Source of the DNA: Deltaproteobacteria bacterium
Lineage (GTDB): Bacteria > Desulfobacterota > Binatia > UBA9968 > JAJDTQ01
Assembly: GCA_026712905.1 (NCBI GenBank)
Contig: JAPOPM010000112.1
Span: forward strand, 1 to 47,636
Direction of reading: 5' to 3'
Length of the DNA stretch: 47,636 nt
Position numbers and translations under genes: made by a program. Below, in pieces: positions 16,167-23,126 of the stretch. Position 1 is the first letter of the stretch. Each line of letters opens with the position of its first letter. The notes below the pieces were generated by a model. That model was not told where the DNA came from and did not search any database. It worked only from the letters and a program-made list of their open reading frames with translations.

Positions 16167-16757
16167 TCATTGGTCACCCCCACGTTTCCCACGCACCGAA
16201 AGCCGTGCATAGAGCGCTTCCAATTTTTCCCTTTCCGGATCCACCGGCAGTGATCGGTTGAAATCGTCAAATTGACGAATCAAAGTCTCATCGACAGTGT
16301 CACAGAGCTTGAAGTCGGCTTTGTTATGGCGGTCGATCAACAGGGCACCTTTCAGAGCGCAACGCCGTATCGGTCCCTTGTGGCCTGCTTCAACGCCGGG
16401 AATGAACCTCTTGCTGAGGTGCTCCTTCCATTTCCGGTGTAGCTTCCCAGCGTCGTAGAGGTCGTGAACGACGGTCTCGCGATCGACCTCAAGCCAAATC
16501 GCGACCCTCGAATTCTGCTCGTGGCCGAACCAAGCGTACCAGTTTCTGAACTGATCCCAATCGTCCACAGCGGACGGGCCGAAATCAAACAAGCTGACGC
16601 AGTTCAAGTAGCGGCACAATGAGTTCTTGTACCGGGCGCCCGCAATCGCGATCTGGCCGGATGTCAAAATACCGCGTAGTCCCTCCAGCCCTGTTGCGTG
16701 CCAGAGTCTTTGATCAAGCGCGTTCCAAAGCGTGTTGGGCAAACCAGGATTGTTCAT
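16167..16757 (-). CDS. Putative ADP-ribosyltransferase-like (DarT/PARP-fold-like) protein
   Basis: This 196-residue protein starts at ATG 16757, preceded by a strong GGGAGGAAG site. Near the N-terminus LWHATGLEGLRGILTSGQI follows the H-x-T ... L-xx-I-L-xx-G pattern of ADP-ribosyltransferase-fold enzymes such as DarT and KptA. A later CVSLFDF strand and the segment RRCALKGALLIDRH fit further core strands. The third catalytic position (often Glu) cannot be assigned with confidence. It is convergent with the ATPase-DUF4276 pair, 34 bp from it, and shares its lower GC content. It could be a toxin or a further defence effector; no antitoxin-like partner (for example a macrodomain) is adjacent. An unrelated hypothetical protein remains possible. 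Confidence 0.5.
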   Translation of the reverse strand: MNNPGLPNTLWNALDQRLWHATGLEGLRGILTSGQIAIAGARYKNSLCRYLNCVSLFDFGPSAVDDWDQFRNWYAWFGHEQNSRVAIWLEVDRETVVHDLYDAGKLHRKWKEHLSKRFIPGVEAGHKGPIRRCALKGALLIDRHNKADFKLCDTVDETLIRQFDDFNRSLPVDPEREKLEALYARLSVRGKRGGDQ

Positions 16758-16850
16758 CGGAGCGCTTCCTCCCACAACAGATACAACAGTTGAAGTATCG
16801 GGCCGAGGCATCAGGCCCCAACGCCGATCTCCAGCTTTGCTCGTCGCGCG

Positions 16851-18035
16851 TCACCGCTCAAGGAACGGTATGACGCGGCGCAGGTAGGCGTCGAACAGCG
16901 GGACGGTGAAGGCGGTGTCGCCGTGGGCGGGGCTGTAGATCATGCCCTTGTTGATGAGCTTTGCGCGGGTCGGGGCCACGACGCGGACGGATTGGGCGAG
17001 GGCGTTGGCTATTTCGCCGGAGCGGTGTGGGCCGCCGCCGAGTTCGGCCATGGCGCGCAGATAGCGTTTTTCGGACGGCGCCAAGCGGTCGAAGCGGGCG
17101 CGGAAGAAGCTGGCGTCTAGTTCGGCGGTGGCCTGCCGCGTGGCGGACCGGACGTCTTCCGCCGTGACCGGGGATGACGTGGCGCAGTCCCAGCAGTGCT
17201 TGCCCCACTCCTGCAGGAAGTACGGGTAGCGCTGGGTGTTTTGCAGCACGGCATCCAGGGCCTGGGGTTGGAAGGCGACGTCGAGGCGGCTTGCCGGCGC
17301 TTCGATCGCCTGCCGTGCCGCTGCCGGGTCCAGTGGTCCGATCTCCGGGAAGGTGAAGAGGCGTTCGGAATAAGTCTTGGCGGACGCGGTGCGGGCCACG
17401 AGTTGGGGGAGACCCGCCCCCACCATGGTGACCGGCAAGCTGCTCTGGGCCGCGCGGTGCAGGGCGGCGATCAACGCAGCCAGTTCACGTTCCTGCACAT
17501 ACTGCAACTCGTCGACGAACAGCGCCACGGCCGTGTCCTGATCGCGGGCGGCTTCGCCAACGGATTCCAGGAGCGCCGTAAGGTCGGCGTCCAGGTTGCC
17601 GCTGTCGGCGAGACCGCGTTCCGAGGCGAGGTCGAGGCTGATGCCCAGGTCGCCGGTGCCCACCTTGATGGCGCCGACGAACCCCGCAAGTGCTCTAAGC
17701 GCCCGGCGTGCGGCATCGCTGGCGGCAGCGATACGGTTCATGCGCACCAGCGCGGCGTGTAATGGCGGAACAAGCAGGACGGGAAGCGACCTGTCTTCCG
17801 GCGCCTCCAGGAGGAGCGTCGCAAAACCGCGGCGCCGGGCGTCTTCGCAGATCCGGTTGAGGAGAACGGTCTTGCCTACCCCGCGGAGACCCACCATCAG
17901 CATGCTCTTGGCCGCCAAGCCGTTGCGGATACGATCCAGGGCGATCGCGGCCCCATCGATCAGGGCGTCTCGCCCCGCCAACTCCGGCGGCGGCGTCCCG
18001 GCCCCCGGTGCGTAGGGGTTCAGTCTTGGATCCAT
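16851..18035 (-). CDS. AAA ATPase of the Orc1/Cdc6-like (AAA_16) type
   Basis: In this 394-residue protein Walker A is GLRGVGKT (49-56) and Walker B is LFVDELQYV (about 170-178), followed by a sensor-like VTMVGAGLPQL. A C-terminal winged-helix-like region (about 300-394) includes LAPSEKRYLRAMAELGG and RAKLINKGMIYSP. This is the architecture of bacterial Orc/Cdc6-like or STAND-type ATPases found in accessory islands. Their roles are mostly unknown, with DNA-binding regulation or defence suggested. GC content returns to the genome norm here, unlike the neighbouring ATPase-DUF4276 block. It sits downstream of the permease genes on the same strand but 138 bp away, so it is probably independent. 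It is not an ABC ATPase and cannot power the permeases. Confidence 0.85.
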   Translation of the reverse strand: MDPRLNPYAPGAGTPPPELAGRDALIDGAAIALDRIRNGLAAKSMLMVGLRGVGKTVLLNRICEDARRRGFATLLLEAPEDRSLPVLLVPPLHAALVRMNRIAAASDAARRALRALAGFVGAIKVGTGDLGISLDLASERGLADSGNLDADLTALLESVGEAARDQDTAVALFVDELQYVQERELAALIAALHRAAQSSLPVTMVGAGLPQLVARTASAKTYSERLFTFPEIGPLDPAAARQAIEAPASRLDVAFQPQALDAVLQNTQRYPYFLQEWGKHCWDCATSSPVTAEDVRSATRQATAELDASFFRARFDRLAPSEKRYLRAMAELGGGPHRSGEIANALAQSVRVVAPTRAKLINKGMIYSPAHGDTAFTVPLFDAYLRRVIPFLER

Positions 18036-18173
18036 TTCAAGCGAGGTTACCCAAGGTTACCTGAAATCGCAAACTTAGAGACGAAGGACTGGTGTCTCAA
18101 CTGAAGCTCTACCGGCGACGGAAACTGCGCGGACGCGTCCCCCCTTGCGCCACCATCTTCGCAAGGTTGCCGG

Positions 18174-19037
18174 TCAGTCCATGGTCCGCGGATCGAGGAT
18201 GTCCCTCAAGCCGTCGCCGATCATGTTGAAGGCCAGCACCACCGCGAAGATGGCGGCGCCCGGGGCGATGGAGAGCCAGGGCTGGTTCAGGAGCTGGTTG
18301 ACGCCGTCGCGGATCATGCTGCCCCAACTCGGGGTGGGGGGCTTTACGCCGAGGCCGATGAAGCTCAGGTTGGCCTCCTGGAGGATGGCGGTGGCGGTCC
18401 ACAGGCTCGCCACCACCAGGACCTCGTTGGAGATGTTGGGCAGCACGTGCTTGCAGATGATCCGCGTGTCGCTCATGCCCAGGGCCCGGGCGCCCTGGAT
18501 GAAGTCCCGTTCCCGCATGGCGATGGCGGAGCCGCGGGCGATACGGGCGAAGCGCGGCGTGATGGCGATGGCGATGGCAATGGAGAGGTTCACCATGCCG
18601 GAACCCAGGACGGCCAGCACCATCAGGCCGAGGATCGTCGTGGGGAAGGTCATCAACAGGTCCGTCAAGCGGACCGTGACGGTATCGATGGGGCCGCCCT
18701 TGTAGCCCGCGACGACGCCGAGGGTGCTGCCGAAGATCAGCGCCATGCCCACCGCGGAGAGGGCGATGCCCAGGGACACGCGCGCCCCCATGATGACGCG
18801 CGAGAGCACGTCCCTGCCGAAGCTGTCCGTGCCCAGCACGTGCTCCCCTCCGGGCGGCAAGTCTCCCTTGAGGAGGTCTTGTTGGACCGGATCGTACGGG
18901 ACCAGCCACGGGGCGAACAGGGCCACCAGCAGGATCGCGGCGGTGAGGACAAGACCTACCAATGTGGTCTTGTTGCGCTTCATGGCGCGCCAGACCCTGC
19001 GGCGGCGGCGGGCGGCGGATGATTCGTCGGAGGTCAT
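18174..19037 (-). CDS. Peptide/nickel-type ABC transporter permease, DppC-like
   Basis: This 287-residue protein has a basic cytoplasmic start, a first membrane helix (TTLVGLVLTAAILLVALFAPW, about residues 24-44), the GTDSFGRDVLSRV segment typical of DppC/OppC, and further membrane helices. The ATPase-contact loop is ARALGMSDTRIICKHVLPN. The family forms a heterodimeric channel with a DppB-like partner to import peptides, nickel or glycosides. The partner is 18 bp upstream. No DppD/DppF ATP-binding genes occur anywhere in this window, and the binding-protein gene of the operon is truncated. Confidence 0.93.
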   Translation of the reverse strand: MTSDESSAARRRRRVWRAMKRNKTTLVGLVLTAAILLVALFAPWLVPYDPVQQDLLKGDLPPGGEHVLGTDSFGRDVLSRVIMGARVSLGIALSAVGMALIFGSTLGVVAGYKGGPIDTVTVRLTDLLMTFPTTILGLMVLAVLGSGMVNLSIAIAIAITPRFARIARGSAIAMRERDFIQGARALGMSDTRIICKHVLPNISNEVLVVASLWTATAILQEANLSFIGLGVKPPTPSWGSMIRDGVNQLLNQPWLSIAPGAAIFAVVLAFNMIGDGLRDILDPRTMD

Positions 19038-19055
19038 GGTTTCACTTGCACCTGA

Positions 19056-19997
19056 TCACTTGTATCGGATCCGCGGATCGATGAGCGCGTAGGTCAGGTC
19101 CGTCAACAGGTTCACCAGTACGATGATCCCGGCATAGAAGGTCATCACGGCCTGGAGCATCGCGTAGTCATGGGTGTTGATGCCGCCCACCATGAGCTTT
19201 CCCAGGCCCGGCCGGTTGAAGACGATGGTGACCAGGATGGAGCTGCCGATGAGGATGCCGGTGTAGATGCCGACCACGGAAACCACCGGCATCAAGGCGT
19301 TGCGGAGCGCGTGCTTGTACATGACCCAGCGCTCCTTGAGCCCCTTGGCCCGGGCCGTGCGCACGTACTCCATGTTGATGACCTCGAGGAGGGCGGAGCG
19401 CGTGACCCTGGTGATGTAGGACATCATGGCCAGACCCACGCTCAGGGCCGGCAGCACCAAGTGGTGCAGGCGGTCCCACGGGTCGCTCAGGTCTCCCGCG
19501 CCGATGACCGGGAAGAGGCGCATCTTATAGGCGAAGAAGAAGATCAGCAGGATGCCGAGGTAGAAGGACGGGGTGGAGATGCCCGCCAGCGAGAGCACCC
19601 TGGCGCAATAGTCCGTCATGGTGTTGCGCCGGCGCGCGGTGAGAATTCCCAGGGGAATGCCCAGCAGGAGGCCCACCGCCAACCCGGAGACGGCAAGGTC
19701 CAGCGTGTACGGAAGGGCGCGCCAGATCTGCGGCAGGATGGGCCTGCGGTTGGCCATGGAGATGCCGAGATCGCCCCGCAAGAGGCCCCAGACATAGTCC
19801 CGGAACTGGATCCACAGCGGTTCGTGGAGACCCCAGCTCCGCCGGAACTGCTCCAGGGCTTCGGGTGGCGCCTCGTCGCCCAGGATGGCGTAGGCCGGGT
19901 CGCCGGGCAGGATCCGCATCACCACGAAGATGAAGACCATGACCCCGAGCATGGTGGGGATGGCCCACAGGGTCCTGCGAACGATATATCCGCTCAT
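19056..19997 (-). CDS. Peptide/nickel-type ABC transporter permease, DppB-like
   Basis: This 313-residue protein starts MSGYIVRRTLWAIPTMLGVMVFIF, the classic DppB opening. GDPAYAILGDEAPPEALEQFRR follows, then a membrane domain with the ATPase-contact loop RTARAKGLKERWVMYKHALRN. It is an integral inner-membrane protein that pairs with the DppC-like permease 18 bp downstream. It follows the ornithine-cyclodeaminase-family gene by 10 bp in what looks like one operon. It appears intact even though other operon parts are damaged or missing. Confidence 0.93.
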   Translation of the reverse strand: MSGYIVRRTLWAIPTMLGVMVFIFVVMRILPGDPAYAILGDEAPPEALEQFRRSWGLHEPLWIQFRDYVWGLLRGDLGISMANRRPILPQIWRALPYTLDLAVSGLAVGLLLGIPLGILTARRRNTMTDYCARVLSLAGISTPSFYLGILLIFFFAYKMRLFPVIGAGDLSDPWDRLHHLVLPALSVGLAMMSYITRVTRSALLEVINMEYVRTARAKGLKERWVMYKHALRNALMPVVSVVGIYTGILIGSSILVTIVFNRPGLGKLMVGGINTHDYAMLQAVMTFYAGIIVLVNLLTDLTYALIDPRIRYK

Positions 19998-20007
19998 TGC
20001 CGCCCGA

Positions 20008-21138
20008 TCAGTCGCTGATGTCCTGTAGGAACCAGCTCAGCGGCAGCTCATGGCCCAGGCCCCGCGCGCGGGCACCCTCGTAGACCTTGCGGGCCGCCGC
20101 CGCGAACTGGATGGGTATGCCCTGGGTGACGAAGCAGGTGACTTCCTCGGACGACGCCCTCCCGGGTTTGTTCCCGAGCACCACGTCGGACAGGAACACC
20201 CGCTTCTCCCGGCCCATGAGCTGCTTCTCCCGGCGCAGCCACTCCGTGTCGATGGGCTCATAGCCCACGGCCGGGCGTCGCTCGGGGTCGGCGACATGGT
20301 AGTCGGTCCTGGGCGTGCGCGAATACACGTACCGGTGGCACCGCCGGTACACGTCGTCATCCAACTCGTTGGGCAACACCCCCAGGACGTGCATGCCGCG
20401 CTCCAGCCATTCGCCCTTGACCACGGGCTCCAGCGAGTTGGTGCAGGCCGCGACGATGTCCGTGCCTTCCATCACGCGGCGCGGGTCGTCCACGGCCACC
20501 ACCTCGACTCCCAGGTTGCCGCTGGTCCGTTCCGCGAACGCCGCCCGGTGCTCCGGATTGGGACTGTACACGAGGATCCTGCGGATGGGCCTCACCTTGG
20601 AAATGGCCAGCGCGTGCGCCGTGGCCATGCCGGCGGTGCCGTAGAGGCCCAGGACGGCGGCGTCCTCGCGGGCCATGTGCCTGACGCTGATGGCGCCGGC
20701 GGCCCCCACGCGCATGTGCTGGATGTGGCCGTCGTTCATGATCGCCAGGGGCGCGCCGTCATCGGTGCTGAAGAGCAGGATGAGGCCGCAGAACTTGCCG
20801 GGCGCCACGCAGTACTTCTTGACCTGGGTCCCGGAGGCCGGAAGGATGTCCGACTTCATCCGGACGGCCAGCGCGTCCATCTTCGGGAGCGCGGAGGCCA
20901 TGGGATCCCAGGTGTACCAGCCGTCCCCGTCCGGCCGCGGCACCGAGTGCGTCGCCCGGGTGGCGGTGGCCCGCCCCAGGCCCCACTCACGGTAGGACTC
21001 CTCGACGGCGTCGATGGTGTCCTCCATGGTGAGGACCCGGGCCGCGGTCTCGTTGTCGATGAAGAGAACGCTCCGTTGCGCGATCTCCCGGTCGGCCTCG
21101 GTATTGCCGTGGTAGGTGACGTAGGCGTCGTTGTCCAT
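20008..21138 (-). CDS. Ornithine cyclodeaminase/mu-crystallin family protein
   Basis: This 376-residue protein carries the family's substrate-side residues in ALAVRMKSDILPASG and GLILLFSTDDGAPLAIMNDGHIQHMRVGAAGAISVRHM. An NAD(P)-binding region AVLGLYGTAGMATAHALA follows (about residues 165-180). Members include ornithine cyclodeaminase, alanine dehydrogenases and ketimine reductases; which applies here is not determinable. It is embedded between the truncated binding-protein gene and the permease genes, so the transporter substrate may be an amino-acid-like compound metabolised by this enzyme. It is slightly longer than typical (about 320-350 residues), with extra sequence in the C-terminal third. 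Confidence 0.88.
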   Translation of the reverse strand: MDNDAYVTYHGNTEADREIAQRSVLFIDNETAARVLTMEDTIDAVEESYREWGLGRATATRATHSVPRPDGDGWYTWDPMASALPKMDALAVRMKSDILPASGTQVKKYCVAPGKFCGLILLFSTDDGAPLAIMNDGHIQHMRVGAAGAISVRHMAREDAAVLGLYGTAGMATAHALAISKVRPIRRILVYSPNPEHRAAFAERTSGNLGVEVVAVDDPRRVMEGTDIVAACTNSLEPVVKGEWLERGMHVLGVLPNELDDDVYRRCHRYVYSRTPRTDYHVADPERRPAVGYEPIDTEWLRREKQLMGREKRVFLSDVVLGNKPGRASSEEVTCFVTQGIPIQFAAAARKVYEGARARGLGHELPLSWFLQDISD

Positions 21139-21171
21139 GGTGCCGGCAGGCCCTCCCGAAACCTGCGCCGC

Positions 21172-22257
21172 CTAACCCATCTTGGCATCCCACTTGAGCG
21201 GCACGCAGATACACAGGTCCGACACCAGGTTGAAACCGATGTCGACGCTGGACTTGCGGGCGTACACGTTCTTGATCTCGTGTGTCGGGAGCGCCGCCAG
21301 GTCCTCCAGGATCTTGACCTGGGCGTCCTCCCACGCCTTGATCTGCCCCTGCGGGTCCATCTCGGCCTTGGCCTTCTGAATGGACGGGTCCGCGCCGTTG
21401 AAGTGGGAGAAGTTCCGCTTCGCGCCCTTGGCGAAGAACTCTTCCAGGATGAAATTCGCGGTGGGGAAGCGCGTCGCCGCCCGCAGGACCAAGGGGTTGC
21501 TGCCCTCGTCGTTCTTCTTGTGCCAGGCCGGATGGGCGATGACGTTGATGTTGATGTCGATGCCCACCTGCTGCATCTGGTTCTGGAGCACCTCGATGGG
21601 GCGCCGGAACATGGGCTTTTCGCTGATGAAGACCGGATCGATCTTGAAGCCCTTGGGGAAGCCGGCGTCGGCCAGAAGCTGCTTCGCCTTTTCCGGGTTG
21701 AAGTCGTACTTGAGATCCGCGGGCACGTCCTTGAGGGCGCCCACGAACGTGGGCGGGATCACCGAGTGCAGGACCGACGCCACGTCGGGGCCGATGAATT
21801 GGACGAGCGCTTCGCGGTTGATGGAGTGGGCGATGGCCTTGCGTACCCGGAGATCGTCCAGCGGCTTGCGCTTCCGGTCCATGTGGAGCTTCACCACCGT
21901 GGAGGGGCCGAAAGAGTCTATGGATACGCCCGGACCCTTGACCTGATCGATGGCGCGCTGCTCCCGGGCCATCTCGATGATGTGGAGTTCTCCGGCCTTG
22001 AAGGCGAGGTTACGGCTGCTGGAGTCCGGCAGGAAGCGGAAGTTGATCTGCCGGATGTTGGGCTTGCCCCGGTAGTAGCCGTCGTTCCGCACCAGCACCA
22101 GCCGCTCCTGCGGTATGTGCTCGTTGAACGCGAACGGACCGGTGCCGATGGGATGGGTCTTGATCTTGTCGCCGAGCTTCTCGGAGGCCTTCCGGCTCAT
22201 GATCATGCCCCCCTGCCAGCCGAGCAGGTTGGGCAACAGAATGAGCTTGCTGGTGCT
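21172..22257 (-). pseudogene. Extracellular solute-binding protein (family 5) without its N-terminal part
   Basis: The frame encodes about 360 residues of a peptide-type (SBP_bac_5) binding protein, recognisable from SEKLGDKIKTHPIGTGPFAF, VRKAIAHSINREALVQF and ADAGFPKGFKIDPVF. Family members are usually about 500-540 residues with a signal peptide. Here the homologous frame begins abruptly at about WSTSKLILLPNLLGW and meets an in-frame TGA at 22264-22266 with no signal peptide. Roughly the first third of the gene is missing. Repeat half-sites begin about 220 bp further upstream. A TTG at 22236 could start translation, but the product could not be exported. The transporter is therefore probably non-functional. 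Confidence 0.8.
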
Positions 22258-22263
22258 CCAGTG

Positions 22264-22477
22264 TCAGGCGTTCCAGTGCCGAGGTTCGATGTGGCTTTAC
22301 CCGGTGATTTTCGCTATAGGTACACTCCGTATGTCACGCTCCCGTGAAGTCCCGCGCGCGAGCGCAGTTGAGCAAGGCCATATCAAAGGCCCGAACGCGC
22401 TGTCAACGACGTTCTTCGGACGGGAGCCGGGTTCCGAGCACGATCGAGTCAGTCCCAAGGCGATGCCGTTGCAGTTC
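22264..22477. other. Gap upstream of the truncated binding-protein gene
   Basis: No gene is seen. On the minus strand TTGACA (22406-22401) is followed 17 bp later by ATATGG (22383-22378), a poor -10. It may be the remnant of the original operon promoter, but the missing start of the binding-protein gene means it is no longer in its original context. Confidence 0.3.
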
Positions 22478-22712
22478 CGTCATTCCCGCGGAGGCGGCTG
22501 TGTCCAAACGTCGCCCGGACAAGAACTGGCGCCAACCCCCGAGTCGTCATTCCCGCGGAACAGGCCGTATCAACACTCATGAGGCAACTACGTAACAGAA
22601 CGTCATTCCCGCGGAAGCGGCCGTGTCAACACTCATGAGGCAACTACGTAACAGAACGTCATTCCCGCGGAAGCGGCCGTGTCAACACTCATGAGGCAAC
22701 TACGCAACAGAA
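22478..22712. repeat. Repeat half-site followed by three tandem 56-bp units
   Basis: An isolated half-site (GTCATTCCCGCGG then AGGCGGCTGTGTCC) lies at about 22478-22505. Three units of exactly 56 bp start at 22545, 22601 and 22657, each beginning CGTCATTCCCGCGGAA and containing GTGTCAACACTCATGAGG. Units two and three are nearly identical; the first has CAGGCCGTATC in place of GCGGCCGTGTC. The array abuts the complete element at 22713. The repeat is half-site plus about 27 bp of linker, not a CRISPR unit. Confidence 0.88.
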
Positions 22713-22818
22713 CGTCATTCCCGCGGAAGCGGGAATCCAGGGGTGGAGAGGCGAGGGAACGCCGCTGCAGTGCCCCACCACCACCCCTGGATTCCCGCTT
22801 CCGCGGGAATGACGTTCT
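22713..22818. repeat. dRS3-like paired inverted repeat, locus 6
   Basis: Perfect cores at 22717-22736 and 22791-22810 are separated by 54 bp (CCAGGGGTGGAGAGG ... CCACCCCTGG). Outer flanks AACAGAACGTC and GACGTTCTGTT extend the palindrome and match the ends of the tandem 56-bp units. The element lies between divergent genes, 68 bp before the ferredoxin start. Confidence 0.88.
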
Positions 22819-22886
22819 GTTGGGGTGGGGCGGGGCCGGGTTCTGACACGGCTGACGATGCGGTATTCGCCCTGAAGGGAACACGC

Positions 22887-23126
22887 GTGATTCGAGTCGA
22901 CCCCCACAAATGCGACGGCTGCGGCATCTGTGTTTACGACTGCGGCGCCGACGTCTTCCGCTTCACCAACAAGAAGGACAAGGTCTTCCCCTTCGGCAAC
23001 AAGTACTGCGTCAACTGCTTCCTGTGCGAGCTCGTCTGTCCGGAAGACGCGGTCGAGGTGGTGCTGCAGCCCAAGAAGAAAAAGGCCGCCGCGGCCACCG
23101 AGCCCACCCCCTCGGCAGGCACATGA
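22887..23126 (+). CDS. Two-cluster 4Fe-4S ferredoxin
   Basis: This 79-residue protein begins at GTG 22887, six bases after GAAGGGA. In-frame codons further upstream come from repeat DNA. Two cluster motifs are present: CDGCGICVYDC (about residues 8-18) and CVNCFLCELVCP (about 43-54). The fourth cysteine of the first motif is followed by Gly instead of the usual Pro. The lysine-rich tail (KKKKAAA) is low-complexity. The stop codon overlaps the flavoprotein start by four bases (ATGA), so the two products are probably made in a fixed ratio. It most likely passes electrons to or from that flavoprotein. The FeS-then-flavoprotein order recalls AprBA, but the protein is far smaller than AprB. Confidence 0.88.
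   Translation: MIRVDPHKCDGCGICVYDCGADVFRFTNKKDKVFPFGNKYCVNCFLCELVCPEDAVEVVLQPKKKKAAAATEPTPSAGT

Noticed and set aside
16851-18035. Missing ATPase for the Dpp-like permeases
   Set aside because: This gene is an Orc/Cdc6-like AAA protein with no ABC signature motif, so it cannot be the transporter ATPase.
20050-22347. Open frame of about 765 codons on the plus strand across the cyclodeaminase and binding-protein genes
   Set aside because: No domain or ribosome site; it runs antisense through two independently recognisable genes.
22378-22406. TTGACA with 17-bp spacing to ATATGG as an active promoter for the ABC operon
   Set aside because: The -10 is poor, and the start of the first gene is missing, so its original promoter context cannot be trusted.
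22545-22712. Possible CRISPR array (three regularly spaced units)
   Set aside because: The whole 56-bp unit is repeated, including what would be spacers; unit ends match the dRS3-like half-site, and no cas gene is present.
22743-22886. N-terminal extension of the ferredoxin upstream of GTG 22887
   Set aside because: The extra codons translate repeat locus 6 (SAGMT-type peptide), and a good ribosome site sits directly before GTG 22887.
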